Shown here one piece after another: positions 46,810 to 57,071 of a stretch of DNA of 64,000 nt. How positions within the stretch are numbered: position 1 is the stretch's first letter; the number at the start of each line of letters is the position of its first letter. Under the pieces are notes generated by a model. It did no database searches, was not told the origin of the DNA, and saw only the letters and a program-made list of their open reading frames with translations. Position numbers and translations under genes: made by a program. Source of the DNA: Pseudoscleropodium purum (lineage: Eukaryota; Streptophyta; Bryopsida; Hypnales; Brachytheciaceae); NCBI GenBank assembly GCA_963969395.1, contig OZ017804.1, forward strand, positions 17,112,001 through 17,176,000, given 5' to 3'.

Positions 46810-48775
46810 AAGGGATACGAGATATGTCCCTTATCAATTGCCAATCCTACTCCCACTTGGAAATTACAAAGGAAGGGAGGGGAAAACAAAACTAGAGTTG
46901 GGATTTGAGTGCATAGTTTGTCATTATGCACTCAAAAGAGGCAATTATTGTGTGGCACAAACTTGTTCTATGCTACACAATCAAAGTAGAAGACTAGTTT
47001 CAATTAGAATCTTGCAATTATCATTTGAACAATTCCATTGAACTTCCTATGTTTAGCACAAATAGTAAAGTTTAAAAAGAAACGTGATGTGGAATTCAAC
47101 TTTAGGAATGTCTCCGGGTTAGTAATCATTGCAACAACAATTGGAGCAATTAAAATCGTTGGAAAAGAATCACACAGGCATGCACCAATTCCTTGAAAAC
47201 TCAAATACGTACAAAAGAAGCCAACTCCCATGAGTGCCAAACCCTAATCCTATAGACAACCCCGATCGTCCGTCAGAGTGGCTTTATTATCAACTATGTG
47301 GTAGAACCACCCATTGTCGACCAGGACCCATCTCCAACTTGTAGGGTGCACTACTTCCAACCAAGGTTGGAAAAATGTTCAATAAAAACTTTACTATGTT
47401 TTTTCTTCTTTTCAAAGTTAAGACTAATCAAGTGATGATACATGTCCCAAAATAGTGAGTAGAAAGTAGTTCTTGAATAATCAACATTGGAAGACTCTAC
47501 ATGTTAGCTATAGGTTTGGACCAACTACCAGCTTCCTAAATTCATAGTAATTTCAATTCAAGGTGTAAAATTATCAAAAAATTATAATTCCTCTAATTGC
47601 TATCTTCCTGCATGGCAAAAATACTTACATGCCTTATACTGCTCCAAAATATGCGTAGATTGCTTAAGTGGTCAACAATGGTTGGTTCTACCATAAATTT
47701 TTCGGAGCTTGGTGGCAACGTATAGTACATCGATGCACTCTAACATTCTCTAGTGCAAATCAATGATCCAAATTTTTTTCTATATTTTTTACATTGATGG
47801 CATTGGGAGGGATCAATTTTGAGATCAATGGCATGGGAGGGGGAACATTGACATTCTGGAATTTTTTTGGATTAGAGTAGCAGACAAGGGCATGTATGCA
47901 TCTTTTGAAGTGATAGTAACAGTGAGGTGATAGAGATCCATCATCATCCTCTCAAAAGGCTTAAACTAACCTCCCTCAAGAGCATTTTCTATTGAGGTTT
48001 TCTAATACAAATGGTACATTTTACTTTCTTCAATGTATCAATTGCATTCCTCAATGTACCAACAATGAACACATCCAGAGGTGCACACTTCTAATGCTGC
48101 ACTATGTAATCCTAACTTCAAAATTTATAATTGATTTCACAAAGGTCATAAGAATATGAAATAAAGTAGATTAGACACTAATTCCATTTGTCTTTGAAGT
48201 AAAATTCACTAAAAACAATTTCAAAGCATCAAACTCCTTTAAATTGTAATCAACTAGTTTATAGCCACTTTATAAGCCCTTTATGTTAGTGAAATTGTAA
48301 AGGTAAAATATAATACACCAAAAATTAAACATGGAGCTGTGCTATGCAAGGCTTTAACCTTATAACACTAAAAATGTAGAACTACAATAGTGATGAAGAA
48401 ATAGTGTCTAACTCTCATTTCTTTTTTAAAAACTTTAACCCCAAAATGCCTAAAGTACCAAATTTGGGTGTTAGTTGAACTTTGAAGTTAAATAAAATCT
48501 TACCAATGTAACATTTCTTGTATTTAAAAAATTGAATATCCTTTAAAGTCTATTTTAAACATTAAAATCCAATTATATTGAAAACAATCAGATGTGTTTT
48601 TTCTATTGGAGATTTTATTCAAAGGTGTTGATTGCAAATCTTAATATTTTTTAGTGTTAAAGACTCATAGAAATGAGCCTTGAATACACTAAATCTTAAA
48701 TAAAATTATATTGAAAATTCATTTAACCCCTAAAAGACTAGCCTAATAATTTAGGCAATATAGAAGTTTTAGACA
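46810..48775. other. No gene recognised; F-box gene absent at the expected place
   Basis: In copies A and C the F-box 3' end follows the minisatellite within about 0.1-0.6 kb. Here no F-box sequence is seen. A 78-codon reverse frame at 47004-47240 is hydrophobic (MALMGVGFFCTYLSFQGIGA) but is closed by a stop two codons before it and matches nothing I know. The rest is AT-rich. Confidence 0.4.
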
Positions 48776-48779
48776 TGTT

Positions 48780-49620
48780 GTGATTGCGGATTAGCATATA
48801 TTTGGCCCAAACTTTGATAGAAGGTGGATAGCATGTTTATTTATGGTGTGAGCAAATTTTCATAATATTTGAATACAATAGTCAAAAGTTATGGCTTGAA
48901 ATGTTATTTTTTCATAAAAAGTAGTCCAAGTAGATTAAATTTATTTATTTTTTCATAAATAAAAACTTGAAATTGGTTTTCTACAGTTACATATACATGG
49001 AAAGCTTTGAATCATTCTATTTTGATCAATGAGTCAAGAGTTATGAGAATATTTTGTTTGTGTGCAATTATAAATTCTCTACTCTAAAATAAACTTTGAA
49101 GCCTTTTATCTTACTCAATTTTCAATATTTTTGGAAAAAAATAAAATCATAGGATGCATATTGTTTATTCAAACGTTGCAACCATTGGGACTGGCATTTT
49201 TCAATTCTATAATCAAATTCTTAACAATTTAGTGTTTTGAATTATTCTCTACTATTGTCTATTTACTATTTTTTTCCTATAAGTTGGACAATTCCAAATG
49301 ATTTGAAGTTTTTCAAGCATGTAGCCAACTTGTCTTAAAAAAAATCCAAACAAGCACTATCATTTTATCATAGAAAAAAGAGCTTGTGAAGTGTAGTTGC
49401 TTTATTTTTTGCAAGGCCAAAAATATGATTTATGTAAATTAAATTGCTAATATTTGCCATTCTATGTAGTGGAATTTTCTGAAATTTTTTCCACATCTTT
49501 TCAAACCATTCTACTACAAAATCCTATGGTTGCATGTGTCAAACAAAGGTTTAAAAAAAAATAGGTACTTGTCCTAGAAATGACAATTTAGAGGCGTTTT
49601 CAATTATAACATAATCAAAG
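48780..49620 (+). repeat. R1 dispersed repeat, copy d (forward)
   Basis: Runs parallel to 4190-5010: TTTGATAGAAGGTGGATAG (48813), GTCAAAAGTTATGG (48892), GATCAATGAGTCAAGAGTTA (49024), CTCAATTTTCAATATTTTTG (49113) and TTTTTCAAGCATGT (49307). No coding potential. Confidence 0.7.
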
Positions 49621-49753
49621 AACTTAAGGGATTAAAAAACTTATAAAATAGATTTTGAAAAGCTGCAAATTACTTATGGCTATGGTTATGCATGTCATGT
49701 CCTTTAGCCTTATATTTTTTAATGACCTCAATTTTAGATTTAACATGTAAAAA

Positions 49754-49976
49754 CATTAGAAGAAAATTGTGTTGGAACCTACAAAACCATATCAAATGGA
49801 TTTTGTTGAGTTCCGCATTTCTAATGCAAAAAACAGTCCAATGCAAAAGTGCAATCCAGTGCAGAATTCTACTTTGGGAATGTGGAACTCAACAAAATCC
49901 ATCTGATGTGGTTTTGTAGGTTCCAACGCAATTTCTAACGTGATTTATTGGGTTCCAACATAGTTTTCTTTTAGTG
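49754..49976. mobile_element. MITE-like inverted repeat with ~52 bp arms
   Basis: The arm 49766-49817 (GTTGGAACCTACAAAACC, then GGATTTTGTTGAGTTCCGCA) is an almost perfect inverse of 49881-49932 (TGTGGAACTCAACAAAATCC, then GGTTTTGTAGGTTCCAAC) around a 63-base centre. A second inverse of the outer left end lies at about 49945-49976 (GGTTCCAACATAGTTTTCTT), so the right side is doubled. Small frames inside come from the repeat. It could fold into a long hairpin RNA if transcribed. Confidence 0.7.
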
Positions 49977-50599
49977 CAAGAAGATTGAAAGACTTCAAAT
50001 CACAATCACACAATTTTTATATCTTCTTGATCAAACATTATAATCTTTTTATTCATGTTGATGGATGGAAATATCTCATTAGAGGAGATTTACTTAGTCT
50101 TGAGGGTTGTGAGTTCCTGAGGGTTCTTAGTTCGTTGGAACTCATGATAGATGTTATCTAACGTGGCACAATGACTACCATGTCATTTTTTTATAATTTT
50201 TTTTTCAAAAGATTTAAATTTGAATTTTTTTCAACTTTTTTTTTCAAAATAAATTCTGACAACTCCAGGAGGGACTGCATGGGGAACAGGTCTGAAACGG
50301 CCTTCCGGCCTCCCCAAAACTCTCCTAATGTCACCATTCACCACTCCAATTGAGATCTCTTTCACCTCCCCAAAAAATGTAAATTTAAAAAAAGAAAATG
50401 CCTTCAAAGTCCAGGTGAGCCCTTTCCGTTAGTACCGTAGGTGTCAGCTCGTCTGCAAGTTGTACAAGTAAGATACATTCTTTTGGAGGCAGAGACAAAA
50501 ATTTCAACAACTGTCTTTGTCAATGAAAGTGAAACTTGGGGTCAACGAAATTGAAAATTCTAGTTCTACACATTCGTAATCTCGTATGACACTTGGCGG
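49977..50599. other. AT-rich sequence with a possible degenerate TIR element
   Basis: CATTAGAGGAGATTT (about 50081) and CCCCAAAACTCTCCTAATG (50314-50332) recall the ends of the element at 61190-61411 (CATTAGAAGAGTTTTGGGG and its inverse). This could be a decayed relative of about 250 bp. The interior carries GGCCTTCCGGCC (about 50300). No gene is seen. Confidence 0.3.
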
Positions 50600-53000
50600 C
50601 TTCATCACCGTTGTCTCAATGTCTGTAAACAGTACATGCGCTTTTCGCAGAAATTTAATTCGCTCTCTGACCCGACGCTGCAAGCAACTCTGTTCTTCAG
50701 ATGCAGACGTAACTTAAGCTTATTTCTGTTCTTCTTGATTGATTTGATGTTGATTGATGAGCTGGGGTTGGTTTGTGGTTCCGGTTCCGATGAATCTTTG
50801 GCCAAAGACGGAGCTTTGGCTGTGGCAATGCTTTGGTTGAGAGGTACTGTAATTCAACCGTCCCCATCGTTGTGCTTGAATGATGTAGATTGTTTTGCGA
50901 ACAAATGAGTTTGGTTTTGGAGCTATGGCAGATTGGGTTTTCTGTCGGCGTAAGTTTTTTTCTTACTTAGAAGTCCGAGATTGAGTGTACAGTACAATAC
51001 AGCACAAGGATATGATGTTGTTGTTATTAATTGAGTTGTAAATTTTTGTATTCTTGTTCGTTCGTTGGATTCATGTAATTATGCGTGGAAAGATTTCTTA
51101 TTCCTTCCATTTTCATTTGTGAGGCAAAGGTATCAGGAATTTTCAGCTTGTAGATGCCAATTAGGTTACTTCTCAGCAGAATCTTCAGATGAATTCGCTG
51201 CGAAGACGAACTGAACAATAATATCCGCGCCTTGGGGCATCTCTTAAGTATCACGGAAACCGATGGTTAAGGAATTGACCGAGTGCGAATCCATTTGTTT
51301 TGTGTGAAAACCAAGGCCAACCCTGTTTTTCGAACTGCTTGAATTTTGATGAGAGTTTGTACTTCGAAGAAATCTTGTAGCAAACGGCCCGTGTGTCTGG
51401 TGTGTCGGCGACTAGCCACTGATACTCGCTCTGATGCTAACCTGGAATCAGTGATGGAGAGTGACAATGTGAACTTTGTGCTTGGTTGTTGTGATCAGAG
51501 TCAGTATTCATATTTTCTCTGCGAACAATTTCGGCCCTGATTCGTGGTTTGTTGGCGTCAGGCAGAGGCACACGCACCGCTGTCTAGCTAGCGTGGAACT
51601 TCTCTTTTTCGTTGTTTTTTTCCCTTGGTTCTTTGGCTTTTTTTTTTCCGGGTTTAGACGAATCTTTTCTGTTTACGATAGGTTAGAGGTGGTGTGCCTT
51701 TACAGGTAAGTACTCTAACCTTGTCTCGATCTATCTGCCATGGGGATCATTTGGGGACGTTTGCGGATGCTGTGCTGCTGCGGTGGTGAGCCTGGTGACG
51801 AGCCTGGTGACGATTTCGCTCTTACACATGAGATGCGACTAGAAGTGCAAGCTGAGACCAATTTGGGAAACGGCATTGTGGTGGGAGGACACCCAATTCA
51901 GACGGAATACCGAGAGATTGTACACGGACTTTGCCCTCGCCTGATTGAAGATTAAACGGTGATGAGCTTGGCTGCTTTTCACAGGTAACTCAAGTCGTTT
52001 TCTTACATGAATGTCCAACATTTTTCTGTCATATAATCATATTATGAGTTCTTCTAGCATATGGATGTGGGCGAAATGGGTGACAAATTCCTAGAGTCGT
52101 TTCAGGGATAGGTTAAAAAAGAAACAATGAAATACTATCCAAGTCCTTGTCAATCTAAATCCCCGTGTTCTTCCTATTCTACCTGCTCTTCAAAAGTGAA
52201 GCAATCGTAAGGAAGGAAACTTTTCTTCGTCTTTGAGAGCTCTAGGCGAAAACAACCTACAACGTACGACGTTGTGAAAGATGGAGTTTATATGCAAAGT
52301 TTTAAATTTACAAAGAGGATGAACATCATATTTATAAGGTAGAAGTTTTTGCATCCTTTTGACATGCTTTCTGTTTTCTTCCTTTCAAAGAAGTCCTTCC
52401 AAGTGGATAAGAACCCTTTCAAGAATGAGGAATTGATCATTCATAAGTTTCTCAGCGTCTTCAAGTCTATCAGAGTAAAAATGAAGGTGAGGATCATATG
52501 TGATGAGCTCTTGTATAAAAAAGACGAAAGCAGTCTTTCTAAATTAGCAGTCCTTAAATGACCTCTTTTCAAATGGTGCTCCAACTCATTTCTCTTTCTT
52601 CTTCGACATGTGGCAGGCACAAATTGTGAACCATTACATGTGCTGGGGAGGGACGTTTTACTGCTTTCCGAAGGAGGGGTATCCTGGGCGTAAATCGGCA
52701 CGGCTCACAGGATTTCAAATCAATTGCCATGCGATGATCAGTACGTAGACCATCGGGCTACATTGTGTTGTAGTGTCAGACATTTTTGTCTGAATGTGAA
52801 AACTCTGAAACATTACTGGAGCCGGGGAGGTTTCATTTTACAGCAGGTTCAGAGGAAGTGTTTGGAGAGAAGGGAAGTGACGGTGGCCAACCATGAGTGT
52901 GTCTTTGAAGATGTCAATGCGCTGCTGCTTGTCAGTGCGCGGGAAGCAACTTCAATATGAATAGCTAAATAATGCCGTTCCTAAATGAAACGGCTTCGTT
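50600..53000 (+). other. GC-richer gene-like island, unrecognised
   Basis: About 2.4 kb with balanced composition between AT-rich repeats. Splice-like signals on the + strand include GAGAG|GTACTGTAA near 50850, TTTACAG|GTAAGTACT at 51703/51704 and TTTTCACAG ending at about 51985. Peptide-like open stretches are 50636-50908, 51346-51540, 51740-51955, 52349-52561 and 52724-52960 (VQRKCLERREVTVANHECVF and a good run to the TGA). They do not join into one protein I recognise. It may be a real gene whose exon structure I cannot resolve, or a pseudogene. No copy is seen elsewhere in the window. Confidence 0.35.
51740..51955 (+). CDS. Small hypothetical protein, 71 aa, Cys-rich N-terminus
   Basis: ATG in a good context (GCCATGGGG), followed by 71 codons to TAA. 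The N-terminus MGIIWGRLRMLCCCGGEPGD has Gly at position 2 and three adjacent Cys residues, as seen in lipid-modified membrane-associated proteins, then a short acidic duplicated GDEPGDD and VGGHPIQTEYREIVHGLCPR. No family is recognised. The frame lies between a strong donor (GTAAGT at 51704) and an acceptor (near 51985), so it could equally be intronic. Whether it is translated is uncertain. Confidence 0.25.
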   Translation: MGIIWGRLRMLCCCGGEPGDEPGDDFALTHEMRLEVQAETNLGNGIVVGGHPIQTEYREIVHGLCPRLIED

Positions 53001-53389
53001 GCCGCGAGTACCATCGGAGCTGGTGACGCAGTATTGGGCTGAATCAATAAGACTCTTACGAAAGTGTTGAATGCACAAGGAAGGAAGTTATCTATCTATC
53101 ATAAAATGGGGAAAGAGAATTTTGTTTGTATCAATGTCTACAATACTTTTACAAGAACTCATCAGTTAATAAAGTATTGTTTCAGCCTGCAAGTGTCAAG
53201 ATTTCATCCTTCACATGAAGTATCACATTTTCATCTGCATTGTATTTTATTTGCTTGTTCTTTCTAAACTGTAACCCTTGAAGCATTGATTGAACATGCT
53301 TTTTAGAGAACATAGAATTTTTGGCCAACTCACTAGGAATGGAATTTTTATTTTTTTTCTTCAAAATTTTCACACAACATGTGCTTGAG

Positions 53390-55160
53390 GATTTGCTTTT
53401 AAGGCGCAACAATTTTCATAACCTTTGACCACATGGTTAAAAAGTTATTATATGATATGTCATTTTCATTGCTTGGTGGGCAGTCCAAAAATTTCTTAAA
53501 AAATCAACCTTTTCAAGAAATGAAAATTTGAAATTGGTTTTCTAGATTTATATATATGTTGAAATTTTTGAATCATTTCATTTTGATTGATGAGATTAAA
53601 GTATGAAGAATTTTAGTTTGCGGATAGTTGTGAATTCTCTACTCTACAATAAACTTTGAAGTCCTTTGTTTAACTCCTGACTGCCCAAGGCCATTTTGGA
53701 TTCCCAAAAATCGGTGCTTTTGAAGAGATGTAGATGCAAATGGCACCAAGTTATGAAGATCTTAACCGTACAATCTTGTAGTGAACATATTGTAGATGAT
53801 GTGGTACAAATTTGGAGTCATTTGACCGTATAGATTGAAAGATTATAATGATTTAGTGTTGAAAAAAGATGCTGAAATTTTCCTAGCAACACACTTGGAG
53901 GTGAAATTCGATTTCTAAACTTGCTCAAATGAAAAAAATTTAAAACTATAACGTTATTCAAAACCAACATACAAACACATTTGTAAAAAAAAAATATCAA
54001 TAAATTGACTCAATGTTTTTGTAAAATGGCTTGCAAATGTCAAAAAATAGGCAAGAAAAGTTGTAAACACATCTAAGGCTGAACCTCCTTCTACTAAAAT
54101 GCTTCTCAGTCCCTCATAATTTCTTGGATTGATATGAAATTCTGGCCACACAAACTAGACTAGTATGAGCAACTTTTCCAAAATTTTTTATTGGAAACAG
54201 ACATTGTATGGAGAAGAAATAAGCTGCCAAAGTTCATTGTAATCCAAAAATGTTGGATTTTGAACTTCGAATTGCTCCCACACATTCAAACACCTTGGAT
54301 TTATATGAAAAATTTACCACAATAAATAGACTTCAAGGGAAACATAACGCAACAGATTTTATTGAAAAAAACATTGGATGAAGGAGATACAACCCCCCAA
54401 ATGTTCAACCATCAAATGCAGTTTGGTAGACTCAAATTGAACCTATGAACTTGGACTGACTTTCAAGAAACCAATACAGCTTTTATTGATCTGAAAAATT
54501 TACCATATAAACTAGAAGAGAGAGAATAACTTTTCCAAAAAGTTTTATTGAATTCGGACACCGGATGCAAATGTTACAACACTTTGAATTTGACTTAAAA
54601 CTTTGTGAGGACACTTTTTGTCCCCTTGGCAGTGAGGGATTAACTCAATTTTCAATATCTTTGGAAAAAATTAAAAGCATTGAAAGTAGATTGTTTATTA
54701 CAACATTACAACCATTGGGTTGGCATTTTTCAATTCTATAATTAACTTCTTAACATTTTAATGTTTTAAATCATTCTCTATTTTGTTCTATTTACTATTT
54801 TTTACTTATATGTTGTACAATTCCAAATGGTTTGAAATTTTTCAAGCATGTAGCCAACTTGCCTTGAAGGATGAGTCCAAAGTATCACCATCATTTTGGA
54901 CATTTTTTCATATAAATGTGACCTTGAGAAGTATAGTTGCCCAAATTTTGGTAGGGCCAAAAAAATGAGTTTTGTCAATTCAAACCCTAATATCTTGCCA
55001 TCTACAAGGTGAATTTTTTTGAAATGTTCACCACATCTTCTCAAACCAATGTACAACAAGATCCTCTTATGACATGTGTTCAAAAATGTTGTTTTTTTTT
55101 CTAAAATTTGGTACATGTACTAGAAATGGCAATTTTGGAACATTTTTGATGAAAACATAG
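53390..55160 (+). repeat. R1 dispersed repeat, copy e (forward, interrupted)
   Basis: The left part 53390-53676 (CAACAATTTTCATAACCTTT, GAAATTGGTTTTCTAGATTT) and right part 54639-55160 (CTCAATTTTCAATATCTTTG, TTTTTCAAGCATGTAGCCAA, GTAGGGCCAAAA) are consecutive pieces of R1, split by element X copy 2. In other R1 copies the two junction sequences are adjacent (TTTTACTCAATTTTCAATAT at 4542). Confidence 0.7.
53677..54638 (-). mobile_element. Non-autonomous TIR element X, copy 2, inserted in R1
   Basis: Inverted copy of 19265-20234. It begins CTGACTGCCCAAGGCC and ends GGGGACAAAAAG on the reverse strand after CCCTCACTGCCAAGG. Terminal repeats match at about 13 of 15 positions. TTTAACTC (53669-53676) on the left and ATTAACTC (54639-54646) on the right give a 7-8 bp target duplication, and uninterrupted R1 copies supply the empty site. 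The internal triple repeat of copy 1 is also present. No transposase. Confidence 0.7.
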
Positions 55161-56549
55161 TCGAAAACCTTAGAGGATTAATAGCTTCTCAATGAAATCT
55201 TGCAAAGTTGATGAATTCTTTTAAATGACTTTACATTGCATTTGGATTTGTTCTACACTAAATGTCTGAATAAGGATATTAAGGGGACCAAAAAATTAAA
55301 GGGACTTGTCTTGAGAAACTATAGATGTTTAAAACATGATGTACAACCCTTGACACTTCAAGGATAGATATTTATATAGCGTGTTGTGTCGATTAATTAG
55401 TATGGGTTTCTTCAATACCCCTTTTCAATGTAATTTAAATACATTACAATTCATGTCACTTTGATAAGCTAGTCTCACATGCACTAATTTGATTTGTGCA
55501 ACTTTTGTAAACGTCCTTGTATTCCAATTATGACCTCCAAATTTTCATTTTTGGATCAAAAACAACACTAAGAACTCTAAAATGGCCAAGGTAGACATTC
55601 AATTGGGGGTAATTTAAAAATAATTTAATAATTTAATAAAATTGAAAAACTTACTTGGGCAATGTCTACAACTACTATGTATACATGCATTTAAAATTTT
55701 ATTGAAAATGAACATACAATGCAAAAGTTATGAGTAAAAAAACACATTTCTAAAGCCAAGGTAACAAAAAAAGAATAAGTATTTCTTGCAACAATACTAA
55801 TCCTTTTGTCTTGTTGTTTGCCTAATAATTTCTAACAATTTGTATGGGCCTTCATAATGTTTATATTTGAACCTTTTACAATATAATTCAAAGAAAAAGA
55901 ATTCATCTTTAAAGTACTAGACTTTTGTGATGTATTGTAACAAGAAAACAAGTTTCTAGTTTTGTGGAATCAAAATTGTTTTTGCTAACTTTCATGATAT
56001 TTCCACTTCTATCAATTCTATGTGAAGAGGAAGAAGGTACATAGAGGGCCGTTTAGAAGTGCCAAAAGGAGCCCTAGCATTCTTTCCTTTTTATTTACAA
56101 AGGAACTTTTCTCCTATTTCCACAATTCTACTTGTACTACCAATTGTTAAAGAATCTATACACAAGCATCAATACATGAGTAGTATAATGGAAGAGGGTT
56201 GTGGCAATTATAATTTTGTATTAAAAAAAGAATTGAAAATTGAAATATATTCCTTTTCATTCCCAACATTCCCACAAGGCGATGTCTGGTTTTTTGGTAA
56301 AAAATTTGGTCCTTTTACTAGCTCTTTAGGGCTCTAGAACTCAAAGCAACCAAGAAGTTCAAGTCCAATGTTAAAATTAATATTTTGGAAGTTAGAAAGT
56401 TGCCTCCCCGCCACTTTTCATGAGCCAATTCTCCCAATCATGTTGCCGGCCAACCATTCCAATTCTTCTTGGGCAAATGTTGCACTCTTCTACTTCCATG
56501 AAGAATTAAAAAAAACGCTATTCTCTTTTCCACAAAGTTTGGTCGCTTT
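55161..56549. other. No gene recognised
   Basis: AT-rich DNA. The frame at 56059-56337 (92 codons) has no recognisable domain and lies outside the part conserved in copy B. Confidence 0.4.
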
Positions 56550-57071
56550 TTGTACATGGCTTTTTGTGCGAATGAAGTTCAGCCACGTCTCATTTCATGC
56601 TTTGAGAGAATTTTTCGTTCCTTCATACTCGATGAAAAGGGAAGAGTTCCATTGTGGCACAGTGCATCCAGGGTGTCCTCGTGGAGCTCGAAGAGACCGG
56701 CAGTCGAAGTTCAGTTCAGTTATCTTCCAGGAAGTCCAGCCGCAAAGTCTCGCTCATGGAATTCTATCCTTCTCTTCAGATCGATTTGTGTTCAAGCTAG
56801 TACTGTTGCGTTTTGGCCCAGGCAGTCCAGTCATTTGGGCTTGTATTCTGGGACGGTCAAGGTGTTGCGGCGGAAGCTCTCTGCGGAAGATCGAATTGAA
56901 GCTGTTGCGGACGGATTCAGCAAACATCGGTGGAGGCTTTCGCGTCTAGTCGCATCTTATGTCGAGCTGGGCACTACGATCGACGTCGAGCAGGAAGAAA
57001 GCTCGCTGGCTCGCTCTTTGTCACCGGACTCTGTGCACAATAATTCTGGTTTGCGCAAATTGGGGCGTTAG
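56550..57071 (+). pseudogene. Unidentified 173-codon frame in unit G copy C
   Basis: Starts at a non-ATG codon and runs to TAG at 57069-57071. The last 70 codons look like genuine protein: charged, with helical RIEAVADGFSKHRWRLSRLV and then ELGTTIDVEQEESS. Copy B (43230-43450) conserves the nucleotides but has an in-frame stop after LRRKLPR and an extra ATGC, so the protein is not maintained there. An overlapping frame (56368-56949) is open by chance over part of the region. I know no family that matches. Confidence 0.3.

Noticed and set aside
47004..47240. Hydrophobic 78-codon reverse frame
   Set aside because: Closed by a stop just upstream, no homologue recognised, and no support from a neighbouring exon.
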